Part shown: positions 10,321 through 21,149 of the stretch, piece after piece
Layout of the letters: each line of letters opens with the position of its first letter
How positions within the stretch are numbered: the first letter of the stretch is position 1
Assembly (NCBI RefSeq): GCF_001540865.1
Contig: NC_033639.1
Span: forward strand, 7,734,568-7,798,567
DNA from: Ananas comosus
Taxonomy: Eukaryota > Streptophyta > Magnoliopsida > Poales > Bromeliaceae
Length of the DNA stretch: 64,000 bases
Reading direction: 5' to 3'
Position numbers and translations under genes: made by a program
Notes under the pieces: generated by a model
Told to the model about the DNA's origin: nothing
The model's input: the letters and a program-made list of their open reading frames with translations, nothing else
Databases searched by the model: none

Positions 10321-11705
10321 TAAAGATGATTGGATATGATCTTTCTTGATTTGATCTAATGTATAGGCTTTGGTGAAGTTTAATTGGACAATGATAAAAA
10401 TTTAAGAAACAAAAAGAAAAGAAAAGAGAGAAAAAAAAAAAAGCAAGTACCCAAATATTTTTAAAAAAGTCTCTATTCTTAACAGCTTAACCACACCTTT
10501 GTGATTTTGTGCACACAGCAATTGTGAACATCATATATAAAACATTATCACATCATACGTTTGGCATGAAACTCAAGCTATTTTTGAATGCTATCCACAT
10601 ATAGGAGGAGTTCTCCTCGCCGTCCTTTCGACTTCTCCGCCTTCGTGGCGGTGCCTCTCCGCCTTCTCTCGCCCTGTTGCCTGTCCCGTCCGACATCCCG
10701 TCTGCCTTCTCCCGTACTCTCCACCTTCTCTCGCCCTGTTGCCTGTCCCGTCCGCCGTCCCGTCTGGGAGGTGGCGTTGTGTCGTCGGTCGTGTGGGCCG
10801 CGACTTTTCCTCCACCGCACGTTCTCGGCTGTACGGCCCGGCGTGGCTTCTTCCTACGGTTGGAGGTCAGCATGTATTAAATATTATTATAGAGCATTAA
10901 TTAACGGGATCGCAGCCCACCTCGCGTGAGGCGTGGCGCTCGCCGGCTCTCTCTCGCTCTCTTTTCTGCTTTACGTCTCTCGCCCTCTTTTCTGCTTTAC
11001 CTATTATTATTATTATTATTATTATAAATAGTAGACGGTTTGGCAGCCCCCATATTTTCCTCTGATTTCCCCTGATTTTTGTCCCTTGCTTTTGAGCGCG
11101 GTTGTCCTGCCGTTCTTGCCTTGTGGTGTTCCTTTTTTAAGCCCTCTTATACGGGTTTGGGCGTCTGTGGTTCCGAAGGTATTCTGGCACTTTTTCTCCG
11201 TATTTATCCGGTTAGATATTTTGTTTTGTGGGTGTTTAATTTTTACGCCTTTTTTGCTTGGCTTGCTTTTTGATTACTTATTTGAGGCCTGATTTAGCTA
11301 ATTTGATGGTAAAACTCTGTATAGATGCCGAATGTTATGTGATTTAATTGTTGTTGATGATGATGATGAGTTTTATGTGATTTAGTTAAGGTAGATGCTG
11401 AACATTATGTGATTTAATCAAGGCAGATAAATTGTGCTTTGTATCGTTCATGCGTAGGTGCATTTTGTGATTTGATTTGATTTCTATTTTATTGGTTATT
11501 GGAAGTAGCTATGTTGTATAAACTTTCGTATGGTACCTCCTGTTCCAAATTTTGTTGTCTAAATCAAAGATTTATGTGCAATTCCAGTTTATTGATGCAT
11601 ATGGTATAGAGTAAATCTTTGTTTTCTCCTGTTATTTTTGCTAATTAGACTTGGGGAGCACCTTATTTATAGATACTTATTGATTACCATGATTTCGAAT
11701 ATCAG
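10321..11705. other. Unassigned region with GC-rich block and (ATT)n
   Basis: After the gap comes AT-rich DNA, then a GC/pyrimidine-rich block (about 10600-10860) with repeated 'ctctcgccctgttgcctgtcccgtccg' type phrases, and an (ATT)n run near 11003-11025. Several short frames exist on both strands but none is recognisable. Positions 11080-11300 are T-rich and intron-like. Confidence 0.5.
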
Positions 11706-12023
11706 GTTCTTCTTGGAGATGTGGAAACTGGGAAGTGTAGTCCGTTCCTGCCGCTCTTGTGAAAGGGCCAATTGTCGAATTCCAGTTGCTAATACCAGGA
11801 CATTTCCACTAATCAGCCGGGCGGGAAAATTTCTCTTTGATATTATCGATCTTTGATTGTGAAATTTGTAGGCAGTCAACAATAGCGCGGCATTCTTCTA
11901 CACAAACATTAGGCTGATTGAAGACGATGAAGTTGAAGATTTGGGATACAGCAAGGACAAAGATACCCCATATCTGCCCCCATGTATAACAGGACGCTGG
12001 CAGCCGCGAGTTTTATGACAAAC
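11706..12023 (+). pseudogene. Decayed Rab5-type (RABF) GTPase fragment retaining an intron
   Basis: Part one (11706-11785) encodes VLLGDVETGK, the P-loop of a Rab5 GTPase (normally GDVGAGKS). After a frameshift it continues as VKGP.VEFQ, matching VKGQFVEFQ. Part two begins after a TTGTAG acceptor (11872). It carries a frame-shifted AAFF.QT motif and then DNA corresponding to FEIWDTAGQERY..LAPMYYRGAAAA..YDITN (about 11933-12023), with several indels. The P-loop serine after GK is replaced, and the DTAGQ switch II frame is broken. The would-be donor after 'ccag' is TT, not GT. Because intron and exon structure persist, this is an unprocessed duplicate, not a retrocopy. The match is by pattern recognition at protein and DNA level. 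Confidence 0.7.
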
Positions 12024-13442
12024 AAAATGTTAGTAAAAATTGAATAAACACACAATTGTTCATGAACCTTGAAAGTTATCCTACATGTTTTGAATTAGAA
12101 TGGAATCGTTAGAAACCGCCATACTCTTTGTCGAATGATTTCTATCGATAGTTTGGAAAGTTGAAGAATATTGGGTAGCAAATTGTTCTGAAAGCCATTT
12201 AACCTGCTAGACTTTCCTCAAGATGATTTAATCCTCTGTTAGTTTCCAACCATTCGTCTGTAATTGACCAAAGAAACACTACACACCGAACTTCTCATAT
12301 TTTACGTTGTACTTCATTTACACCTCGCAGAGAATGGTTCAAACAGAACTTCAAGCTAAGTAAATCATAAATTCGTCCAGGCCCCTTCATTAATATTTTT
12401 CATATTCTCTCATTTGTTACGCATCCATTAATGAGGAAGCTGTCCTGTTCTCATTAACTATACCTTGGAGAAAAAGCGTAACACCCAGAAACTCAAAGAT
12501 GAAGCATAATTTTTACCTCAGATTCTTTTTAAAATTATTAACTTTTCTTAACTAATAATTAAAAATGATCAGATAAAATTCATTCTAAAGCTTCAGAGCA
12601 AGTGAGTATTAGGACACATTCATATGCTAAGTTTAAAGATTTGTCAAATTAAACCGAGACTCCTTAAATCATATTCAAATAGTACTCGTCTCTTTTTATA
12701 AAAATGTTGAGTCTGTTGATGATTGTTATGACGAAGAAGTATAACACCGCGACAAGGAGCATCTAAATAATTAAGGGATCTCTTCTTTCTCAAATAATTA
12801 CAACTTCCAAAGAGCGAGAAGCTCCTGCCTCTTTCTATATATAGTCGTCATTCCATAGTACTATTCGGGTCCGTGGTCAAGTTCTATCAAAACGATACTT
12901 TTGAAAGATTCGGATCGAAGCCCCTCAAATTTTAGTGAGAGCTAATCAGTTAATGGTTAGTCCTGCCGCGCATTTTCTCTCTTACCGGCTGATAGGAACA
13001 TCTCTGCAAATCAGTCCCAGGGTAGGAAACGGCATGCGAGGCGTCGGGGAAGCGAGAAACTCAATGGCATCTTCTACTATCCATTGTTCACAACGCATTC
13101 TGAAGAGGTGTGTGCGCCTGCGTGGTGAGAAAAAGGAACATGCCTGTTCGGGAGCGCCTCCAGTGGAAAACCGGGCAGGCATTTTCCTCGCATTCTTGAT
13201 CATCCTTAATGCATAAAGAAAACCCCTCAATTATAAGCGCAGAATTCTAATCCTCTATAATTAAAATCAAGAAACAACAACTCACAAAATCTCTAAGGAG
13301 ATAGTCCATATCATGTAAAACTCGAGCGTGGATTCATTGTTGCGAGTTCATATGATAAAGCAACGTAAAGCCGAGAAGCTTAGTTCTAGTCAGGCGCGAA
13401 CTTACTAACTGAAAGAAAAATGCGAATTTTTCCAGCAATTCG
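12024..13442. other. No gene recognised
   Basis: Mixed-composition DNA with no conserved frame on either strand. Short open frames near 12935-13230 on both strands overlap each other and match nothing I know. Polypurine words and 'tctttctatatatag' near 12830 hint at transposon remnants, but no ends are clear. Confidence 0.45.
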
Positions 13443-13699
13443 TTAAGCCTCGACCTGGCCTGCACACACTGCAACGTATTGAATAATCTCATCCAAGCAT
13501 AACTGCTTTTCCGTCACCTGTAAATCTCACAATGGGAAATCACCAACACTCAAAATGACAATTTTACTAATTTTTTTTTCAGTTTGTTAAAAAAACAGTG
13601 AAAATAAGTAGAAGAGAACATTACATCCAAAAACCTTATTGCAGCCGGGACCAAAATCTGCAGAAACTTCATCCTCCACTGAATCTTCTCTGCTCTCAC
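13443..13699 (-). CDS. Candidate last two exons of an unknown minus-strand gene
   Basis: A possible exon at 13635-13699 has a TTGTAG acceptor and a GT donor. It reads ESREDSVEDEVSADF then GPGCNK after two phase bases. A second possible exon at 13443-13517 has a TTTACAG acceptor and reads VTEKQLCLDEIIQYV then AVCAGQVEA and TAA. The two join in frame (phase 0), and the resulting acidic and hydrophilic sequence looks protein-like. I do not recognise the family and see no upstream exons; the region to the right is repeats and the reversed block. It could be a gene fragment or chance. Confidence 0.25.
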
Positions 13700-13904
13700 C
13701 TACAATTGTACGAAGAATGTATAACTATCGCATTTGAGAAACAAGCATTCAGGATTGATCGAAATCGCAAAATTGGGCCTAACTAAAATGGATCCCAACC
13801 TCCCTAAATCTCTCACCCTCTCCCGCCGAGAACTTGGCTATCATGCTTGGCCCCTGCGCCCGCCCCTCACACATAAATAGATTTATCCTTCCCTCGCCAG
13901 GCAT

Positions 13905-14370
13905 TGGTTGGAAGCAACAGAGATCCATACCTTCAATCCAAATTTGGTGGGGCAAAAGGGATAGATTCCGCGAATTATCTCCATCAATTTTTTTCGCCAC
14001 TTAATAACGTTGCTTTTTTATTTTTCCACCAAAATTGGATTTATGAGATTTTTGTTAAAAGATGAAATAAGATGGTTCTTTGGACAAGAAACTTATGTAA
14101 AATCGATAGGAAAATAAAGCCAGTCCAAAAGGAATGATTAAATATTAAGTTCCATTTTTTTTAAATTGAAAACCCAAGTTCAAGATCAAATTTTACATTG
14201 ATTTCCTTTTCCAGCAATCAATCCAAATTTTCTCATATAATATTTTTTTAAACCTCTACAATAGCTTCCCGTTGTTTAGTGAATATATATTTCTTTATGT
14301 TAATTTTTTTGTTTTGTTTAATGTTAAATTCCCTAGATAATACTTGGGTCCGGGCTTCAGAAAAATTTTG
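13905..14370 (+). repeat. Left-flank sequence also present, reversed, inside the 14396-19200 block
   Basis: From 'ggcattggttgga' (13907) to the gap edge at 14370 this sequence aligns, with many small indels in homopolymers, to positions 18264 down to about 17811 read right to left. The correspondence includes 'ataccttcaatcca', 'ttttttcgccactta' and 'gggcttcagaaa'. The sequence itself looks like ordinary AT-rich intergenic DNA; its importance is as the anchor of the misoriented filler. Confidence 0.8.
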
Positions 14371-14395
14371 NNNNNNNNNNNNNNNNNNNNNNNNN
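14371..14395. other. Assembly gap, 25 N
   Basis: A run of exactly 25 N. This is the placeholder that PBJelly-type long-read gap filling leaves when a gap is overfilled (from general knowledge of that tool). It marks the left edge of the reversed block. Confidence 0.9.
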
Positions 14396-15301
14396 TATAT
14401 CCTTTAGAGATTTCTATTAATAAAAATAGTTTATTTACTTTTCATCTGTTATTTATTGTTATATCTCGTTTACTATCTCCGAGTCTATGCGAAGACGAAT
14501 TAGTGTTGCACGTTTAGGAGAGGAGGGAAAGGTTTTGAAATAATTCTCATTTACCGACGTCACCAACGGAATCTGGCAGGTTCGACGGAACGGTATTTTG
14601 AGAATACCATAAACTTTCTTAAGATTCTTTTACTCTCCCTAAGCCTAAATACGGTTGGAATTAATCAGTCCATCGGATGTTTTAGTCGTAACAAGTTCCT
14701 TCTTAGTAAAATAGTAGTAACGGAGAATATGGAATTGTTAATTCCGGTTCATATATCTTGGGGAATTAACTACATCCTCACAGTTAACCGTAACTACATA
14801 TTGACGTCGTAAGGTAGCTTTTTCACTGCTTATCTAAACTTAATGATTTAGGTCTTTTGGATATTAAAACAAGCAGGACTTTTATAGTTTTTATTTCTAA
14901 CTAATTATAACTTATTTTTAAATCCTTTGTACAAGTTAAAACATCAAAATAGCTTGTCATTATCCTAAAAGTGTAACACTGATGACTAATCGCTTTTTTC
15001 AATGAATTTTCATTACTTAGGTTTTATATTAATGAGTTATTAGGTGGTTACAGATACAATGTAGTACTTGTCTTTCTAACTTTCTTATTTCTATATTTTT
15101 CTTTTTAACGTGTCAAAAGAACAGTTGTTTATCAACTCAATCTTTTATTTCATTCTATATGAGAGTTTAGGTGGTTAAGATTCCCTTTCTGTATTTCCTC
15201 CATTTATCATCCGTGCGTTCATACGATTTAACGGCTATTAGGTTATAAAGTATTAAAAACGAAAGTTTATTCAATTAGGTTACAAGGTTGAATGTATAGT
15301 T

Positions 15302-16044
15302 TTAATTTATAACAGCCTAGCAACCGCGATTGGTAATTAGGATTTTCGAGCTCGACAATCTTTATGCGTTGGTTAAGTGAATTTCGCATATCTTTGTCGT
15401 GGGTGCCCAGATCTAACACTGAGCCGGGTGGACCGGAGTGCGGTGAAGCTTGTACTGAGCCGGGTTGGGTCGGAGTGCGGTAAAGCTTGTACTGAGCCGG
15501 GTGTACCGGAGGGCGGTGTCCCGTCCTACGACCGGGTAAATTCGTTTGTTAGGGGGGAGGTCGTGGACGTGTATAAACGTCGTACGTCCTTAGTGTGGGC
15601 ACTGGAGACCGAGACTATGGTGAACAGCCTAGCAACTGCGATTGGTGGTTAGGATTTTCGAAGATCCAGATAATATTTGGGTTACTGTTGGGGTAAGGGT
15701 AGGCTACACCCTGATAACCCCACAGTGTCTAGGGGGGACAATTCCAGGACTGCAGGAGCAGTCAGGTTAGTGTGTGTCGGGTTCTAGTGGTCCGATACAC
15801 TCTGAGCAGAGCGATCGGGCAGTAGGTCTGGGACCGAGTCGGCTTTGAGCGGTGTGTACAGGTCGACCACTTGGCCGAGACTATGGTTTACATAGCTGGG
15901 TCGAGTGATCGTTGTTATTGAGCAACCCGGGTTTGGTTGTCGGGTTTTACGAATTCGGGTCAATAATAATAATCACAGATCCAGATAATATTTGGGTTAC
16001 TGTTGGGGTAAGGGTAGGCTACACCCTGATAACCCCACAGTGTT
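15302..16044. mobile_element. TRIM-like retroelement repeats, legible only in reversed reading
   Basis: Two near-identical 67-bp direct copies (15664-15731 and 15978-16044) read backwards as TGTGACACCCCAATAGTCC..., a start typical of short plant LTR-like repeats. Read backwards, the first copy is followed by TTGGTATCAGAGCCGG (tRNA-iMet primer-binding site) and later by a polypurine 'caggggggatc' just before the second copy. A second primer-binding site, GTGGTATCAGAGCCAG, follows that copy at about 15614-15630. A nested or tandem TRIM arrangement is likely. No coding domains are visible. Confidence 0.65.
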
Positions 16045-18614
16045 TATAAAAAGATGGTGTATATAAATCGTTTATTTAAGTACGTAATATAGTCTGTCTC
16101 GCTAGTTTAAATTATTTTGGAACAAATTACGGATATAAAGAGCCACAACCTTTAAAGTACGTTTATTAAACCACATACTTTGAATGTCGTACAATCCATT
16201 AAATATTTTTTCGTGGTATAAACTTTGCAACAACGGAATTGTCCGAGACGTTCGGTACAAACAAAGATTGGTGAGTACAGCCATAGAGGTTGTAAAAATA
16301 TAAATTGAAGTGTCGTTGTTTCTCTTTTACTCTTTAGATTATTTCATTTTTTTTTTATTATAATGTACTTTTCTAAGTATATTTTTGCAGACTGTACGAG
16401 TTGTTGGGTTTCCTTTGGCAAGACACATAACGTTATGATAAAACGAATAGAAAGTGCTCATTTTAAACTATATTAGAGGGATATGGTTAGCAAACGCTAG
16501 GTGATATGGTTAGAAACCAAGCTATTACGTTATGAATGGTATGAAACTGGAATTTTGGACGATATTGTACTTGTCTTTGCTTTGACACTGTTATTTATGT
16601 CACGCCACTTGGCCATATGAAAAACTTGAGAAGACTTTTCATAGTCTGATTTCTCCGTGTTGAAAGAATATTAAAACTTATAATTAAATTGAAAGTATCG
16701 CTTGTACATTAAGGAGTAAGCTGACGAGTATATAAAAATAGTGTTTTACGTAGAGAACCTACCTCGTAACCGGGGTTTGTGTGATTGGGGTGTACGTATT
16801 CCGTTGTGAATTTTTGATATGTAGTTAAAAGGGAAGATTGTTTGCTACTCGAGAGTTATAGCTTTAGGGTTTGAGGTTGGTCGTCATAGGGATGAAAACT
16901 ACGTTTGTCGACCTTTATCTTATCAGAAGTTTTAGATTCTATTTTTGTACTATCAATTCTTTAGATTATTTTTGTTAATTCTGTGATGTTAACCTCCTAG
17001 TTTAAACGTGTTCAGCTACTTCTATTCCTTTGTTTATGTTAGTTGGTTCATTGTCATGAAGTGTTAGTTTGTAAAAGATTTAATGTCTACGTTTTAACTC
17101 TGGTTAATGTCTTCCTATCGCAATGTTGGAGTGCGTTTAAATGGACTTTTTTTTTCAGGTCGCTCGTCTTTGAACAATGTGAGAGATCGTCTGGTGTATC
17201 GGCGTGATTTGACGTAAATTCTTTGAGTAACTAGTTAATTTGTACCGTTCTTTTAACCTGTAAATTCTTTGAGTAACTAATTAAATTGTCGTCATAGTTA
17301 GCGTTCTCCTATTTTTTATCGGGTTTCTCTTATTATTGAATTATCATCGTAGACAGCGTTCTCCTACTTTTTATCGTTCGGTAATGTTGATAGTGTTATC
17401 GAAGTTCTATAGACGATTATCAATCTATTCGTCCAGAACATTATTTTCGTAAGTTGTCTTCCCTTTTTTCTCTACATTCTTCTATCATGTATCCTTCATT
17501 TGTTGGAGGAAACGTGTTTTTATAACTATAGGGACAGAGGTGGTAGAGGAGAGTTACTTTGGAGTCACTGTTGAAAATTATTTGTAAGGTGTCGTTGGAT
17601 TTTTTAATCTAAATTGTCTTGTAATCTAAATTATTTTTAGGAAAAAACCGGGTAATAAACTTAGTGGTATGTAGTCTAAATAGTACAAAACATTAAAAAA
17701 ATACGAAAGGATTATCTTTTTTCTACATTCCGTAAGGGTACGGTTCCCTTTTATTTCGTAAACAGTTCATACCGCGACGCTGAGAGTATAGATTCGATCA
17801 CAAAACAATCTTTTAAAGACTTCGGGACCGGGTTTCGATATAGATTTTGATTGTAATTTGTGTTTTGTTTTTTTATTTTATTTCTTTTATTTGAGTAATG
17901 ATTTTGTTGCCTCGTAAGATCTTCAATTTTTTATAATATACTCTTTTAAACCTAATCCTACGACCTTTTCCTTTTTAGTGTACATTTTTAAACTAGAACT
18001 TGAACTCAAAAGTTAATTTTTTTTCCCGAATTAATGTTTAGTGAATGAAACCCTGACCGAAATAAAAGGTGCTAAATGATTCAAAGAAAGGTTTCTGTGG
18101 TAAAATGTTAGTAAAATTGTATTTAGATAAGTAGGTAAAACCACCTTTTTTATTTTTTCGTGGCAATTCACCGCTTTTTTAATAACTCTTATTAAGTGAC
18201 CTAGATAGGGAAAAGGGGGGTTTTACCTAACTTCCATACTAGAGACAATGGAGGTTGGTTACGGAGGGGGGCTCAAACATATGAATTGAAAGTTTAAAAT
18301 GCTCCAAAGGTTTAGATTATTTCCTCATATGTTGTAATTTGTATTTTTTAGTCTAATTATCGTTCAGTTGGAAATTGCTTTGGCGCGATCTTCGCCGGTG
18401 GGTATCTGGTGAGGATCTTCTTCTCCTCCTCCCCCTCCCCATCGCGTGCCCTCGCAAGCCCCCGCGCCCTCTTCGTTGCGCCCGCTCCCTGTTCAACAAA
18501 ATGCCGAGCTGACGCGGGGCGCTCCCTTGGTTGATAAGCCCCTTGCCCATTTTCTTCCTAAATTGCAAACTAGGTTCCAATTTCTGTTATTCTTCTTGCT
18601 GTGATTGTAGGAGA

Positions 18615-18644
18615 AGCAGCCGTCGCAGTCTACACATATTCTCT
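18615..18644. other. Nextera (Tn5) sequencing adapter, reversed
   Basis: Read right to left, these 30 bases are TCTCTTATACACATCTGACG followed by CTGCCGACGA. That is the read-through form of the Illumina Nextera read-1 adapter lacking its first three bases. The next seven bases backwards (AGAGGAT) resemble the start of a reverse-complemented i5 index. Adapter DNA cannot be plant sequence, so it proves both contamination and reversal. Confidence 0.93.
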
Positions 18645-19200
18645 ATACATATTTTATCCCTAAGTACGTTTTCAGTCTTCCATTAAAGTTGTCTTTTAAG
18701 CTTGTCCTTTTTAGGGTCATTTTAGGTTCACCCTTCTGGTATTAAGGTCTAATTCACTTCCTGACGCGGCTTATAAATAACACCTGTTGTTGAGACGTTG
18801 TTTGTGGGCGTCTGACGTCGCTAACGGGGCTGCGGTGTCGCTGACTAGGCTCCGGTAAGCGGATGGTACGGTAACGTCCGTTAAAGTCTTTGCTTCCATC
18901 GTAAGTTTTTGTTGATAGGTGGAGTAGTAGCGGAGCAGAATTTGTTTTTCCTTTCGTTGTTTCGTTGTCTTTTATCTTTTCCCCGACGTTTTTTTTTTTT
19001 TTTGTCATATTCTTTTTAGCTCTCCTGGGTTTTTTTAAAAATTTGGGTCTTCTTTGTAAGTCTTTTTGGTATTTATGAAGTTGGTGGTCCGTAGGTTGGT
19101 AGGTAGGTTCATTGTACTTTTAGGTTTATGGTCTGTTATTCTACTCTGTTGTACTTCGTTGGTTTCTTTGAAAGTTTTCTGGTTTGGAGGAGAGACGTCT

Positions 19201-19948
19201 NNNNNNNNNNNNNNNNNNNNNNNNNNNNNNNNNNNNNNNNNNNNNNNNNNNNNNNNNNNNNNNNNNNNNNNNNNNNNNNNNNNNNNNNNNNNNNNNNNNN
19301 NNNNNNNNNNNNNNNNNNNNNNNNNNNNNNNNNNNNNNNNNNNNNNNNNNNNNNNNNNNNNNNNNNNNNNNNNNNNNNNNNNNNNNNNNNNNNNNNNNNN
19401 NNNNNNNNNNNNNNNNNNNNNNNNNNNNNNNNNNNNNNNNNNNNNNNNNNNNNNNNNNNNNNNNNNNNNNNNNNNNNNNNNNNNNNNNNNNNNNNNNNNN
19501 NNNNNNNNNNNNNNNNNNNNNNNNNNNNNNNNNNNNNNNNNNNNNNNNNNNNNNNNNNNNNNNNNNNNNNNNNNNNNNNNNNNNNNNNNNNNNNNNNNNN
19601 NNNNNNNNNNNNNNNNNNNNNNNNNNNNNNNNNNNNNNNNNNNNNNNNNNNNNNNNNNNNNNNNNNNNNNNNNNNNNNNNNNNNNNNNNNNNNNNNNNNN
19701 NNNNNNNNNNNNNNNNNNNNNNNNNNNNNNNNNNNNNNNNNNNNNNNNNNNNNNNNNNNNNNNNNNNNNNNNNNNNNNNNNNNNNNNNNNNNNNNNNNNN
19801 NNNNNNNNNNNNNNNNNNNNNNNNNNNNNNNNNNNNNNNNNNNNNNNNNNNNNNNNNNNNNNNNNNNNNNNNNNNNNNNNNNNNNNNNNNNNNNNNNNNN
19901 NNNNNNNNNNNNNNNNNNNNNNNNNNNNNNNNNNNNNNNNNNNNNNNN
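19201..19948. other. Assembly gap, 748 N
   Basis: A run of 748 N forming the right edge of the reversed block. Long open frames that span it consist of N and mean nothing. Confidence 0.97.
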
Positions 19949-20158
19949 TCAAACACGCTATCTAATTAATCACTTGGCCTGGCTGGCTCACCCAACCCGC
20001 CCAGCATATTTTCGTGACGACTTCGTTTCCATTTCTCCCTGCGCCCGCACAGCATGCAACAGTCTGTCCTACAGCAGCGATCGACTTTTCTTTTTTTGAG
20101 AGATGTCTGCTCTCCTCCCGTTGCATGTGGGACAGCTGTCAACTCCCGAATTAAGAAC

Positions 20159-20201
<43 letters not shown>

Positions 20202-21149
20202 TGTACCCCCCCTCTCTGTCCCCCTCTCTTACACTCATTCTCTCTTTCTCTCCATTCTCTCTCTCTCTGTTATGCCCCTTTTCTCCTCTCTCTCTTATCA
20301 AAATGGGGTTTCGGTGGAGGTGGCAGTGGTTTGGCCCTTGATAACGGCAGTCGCGGCAGCGCTGTCGGCGTGGGCTGCGACGGCGGCGGTCATAGCAGCG
20401 ATGGCGGCCACAGTGGAGGTTGGGAGGACGAGGGAGGGGTGCGAGGCGGCGATGGTCTTACCGAAACTCAAGAGTTGGCAGTGGTGTGTTGTTAAGTAAT
20501 TATTTTTCTTCACTCTATGAATAAGACAATGGAACTATTATCATCTAAAGCTCAAATATTAGACTAATTAGGTACTGTTGTTTTTTTTTTTTTGTGCGCA
20601 TGTCTTCTTGCTCTGTAGCTTTTGCTAACTGTAGCTCTTTTTAAGGTGTGTATTTGTGGATGTTGGTGTTGCACCTAATGATATTGAAACAAAAAAGAGA
20701 AAAAGTCTTGTGGTAGGGTAAATGAAGAAAATTTAGCAGATCACACTAAGTCATTGTTTGGTTGTTTCACAAATGCAACAGCTCGGGGTAAGGTAAATGA
20801 AGCACACAGCATCCGTTTTCCAGGAGCGACAAGCCGAACTCTATGCAGTTCAACATCCTTCAGTATATCGCACAATGCCATGTTTATATGCTGCAGTATT
20901 TTGGAAACAAGAAATCAATAAAAAAAGGGATCGTTGTGAGAAGTAAATGAAAGAGTTTTGAGTGGAAGAAAGAGAACTTCCCTTGCCGTTTCTGTGTGTG
21001 TGTGTGTTACTTTCCTTGCAGTTTCTCTTTTCATGCTGTTTGAAGGAACATGTTTGGTTGATCATTTTTTGTGGTCTTTGGCTGTTTTTTGCCTCTCCTT
21101 CTTGGGCTTTTAAGTTCTTTCTGTTTTCTTACTTATATTCGTAACTTTT
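19949..21149. other. Unassigned region with (CT)n microsatellite
   Basis: It contains (CT)n at about 20161-20195 followed by pyrimidine-rich DNA to 20295, then a short alanine/valine- or glycine-rich frame (20272-20499) caused by GCG repeats, and a T run near 20580. Positions 20600-21150 are AT-rich. No conserved protein or RNA is recognisable. Confidence 0.5.

Larger units (their letters stand above)
14396..19200. other. Sequence block written backwards without complementing (assembly artefact)
   Basis: Read right to left on the same strand, this block yields four recognisable things. They are 30 bases of Nextera adapter (from 18644 down to 18615), 'TGGTATCAGAGCC' primer-binding motifs and 'AGTCCCACATCGG' words typical of plant TRIM-like repeats (15.6-16.0 kb), an indel-rich copy of 13905-14370 (from 18264 down to about 17811), and a copy of the repeat found at 21.2 and 21.8 kb (about 18950 down to 18730). 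None appears in the normal or reverse-complement reading. The block lies between 25 N and 748 N. All frames reported directly inside it, such as 15377-15652 or 18353-18580, are artefacts. Read properly, it looks like intergenic repeat-rich DNA; I found no EREL exons in it. Confidence 0.93.

Noticed and set aside
15377..15652. 91-residue frame in the reversed block
   Set aside because: The string is reversed without complement, so its translation has no biological meaning.
19035..20099. Several 260-320-residue frames on both strands
   Set aside because: They consist mostly of N from the 748-N gap.
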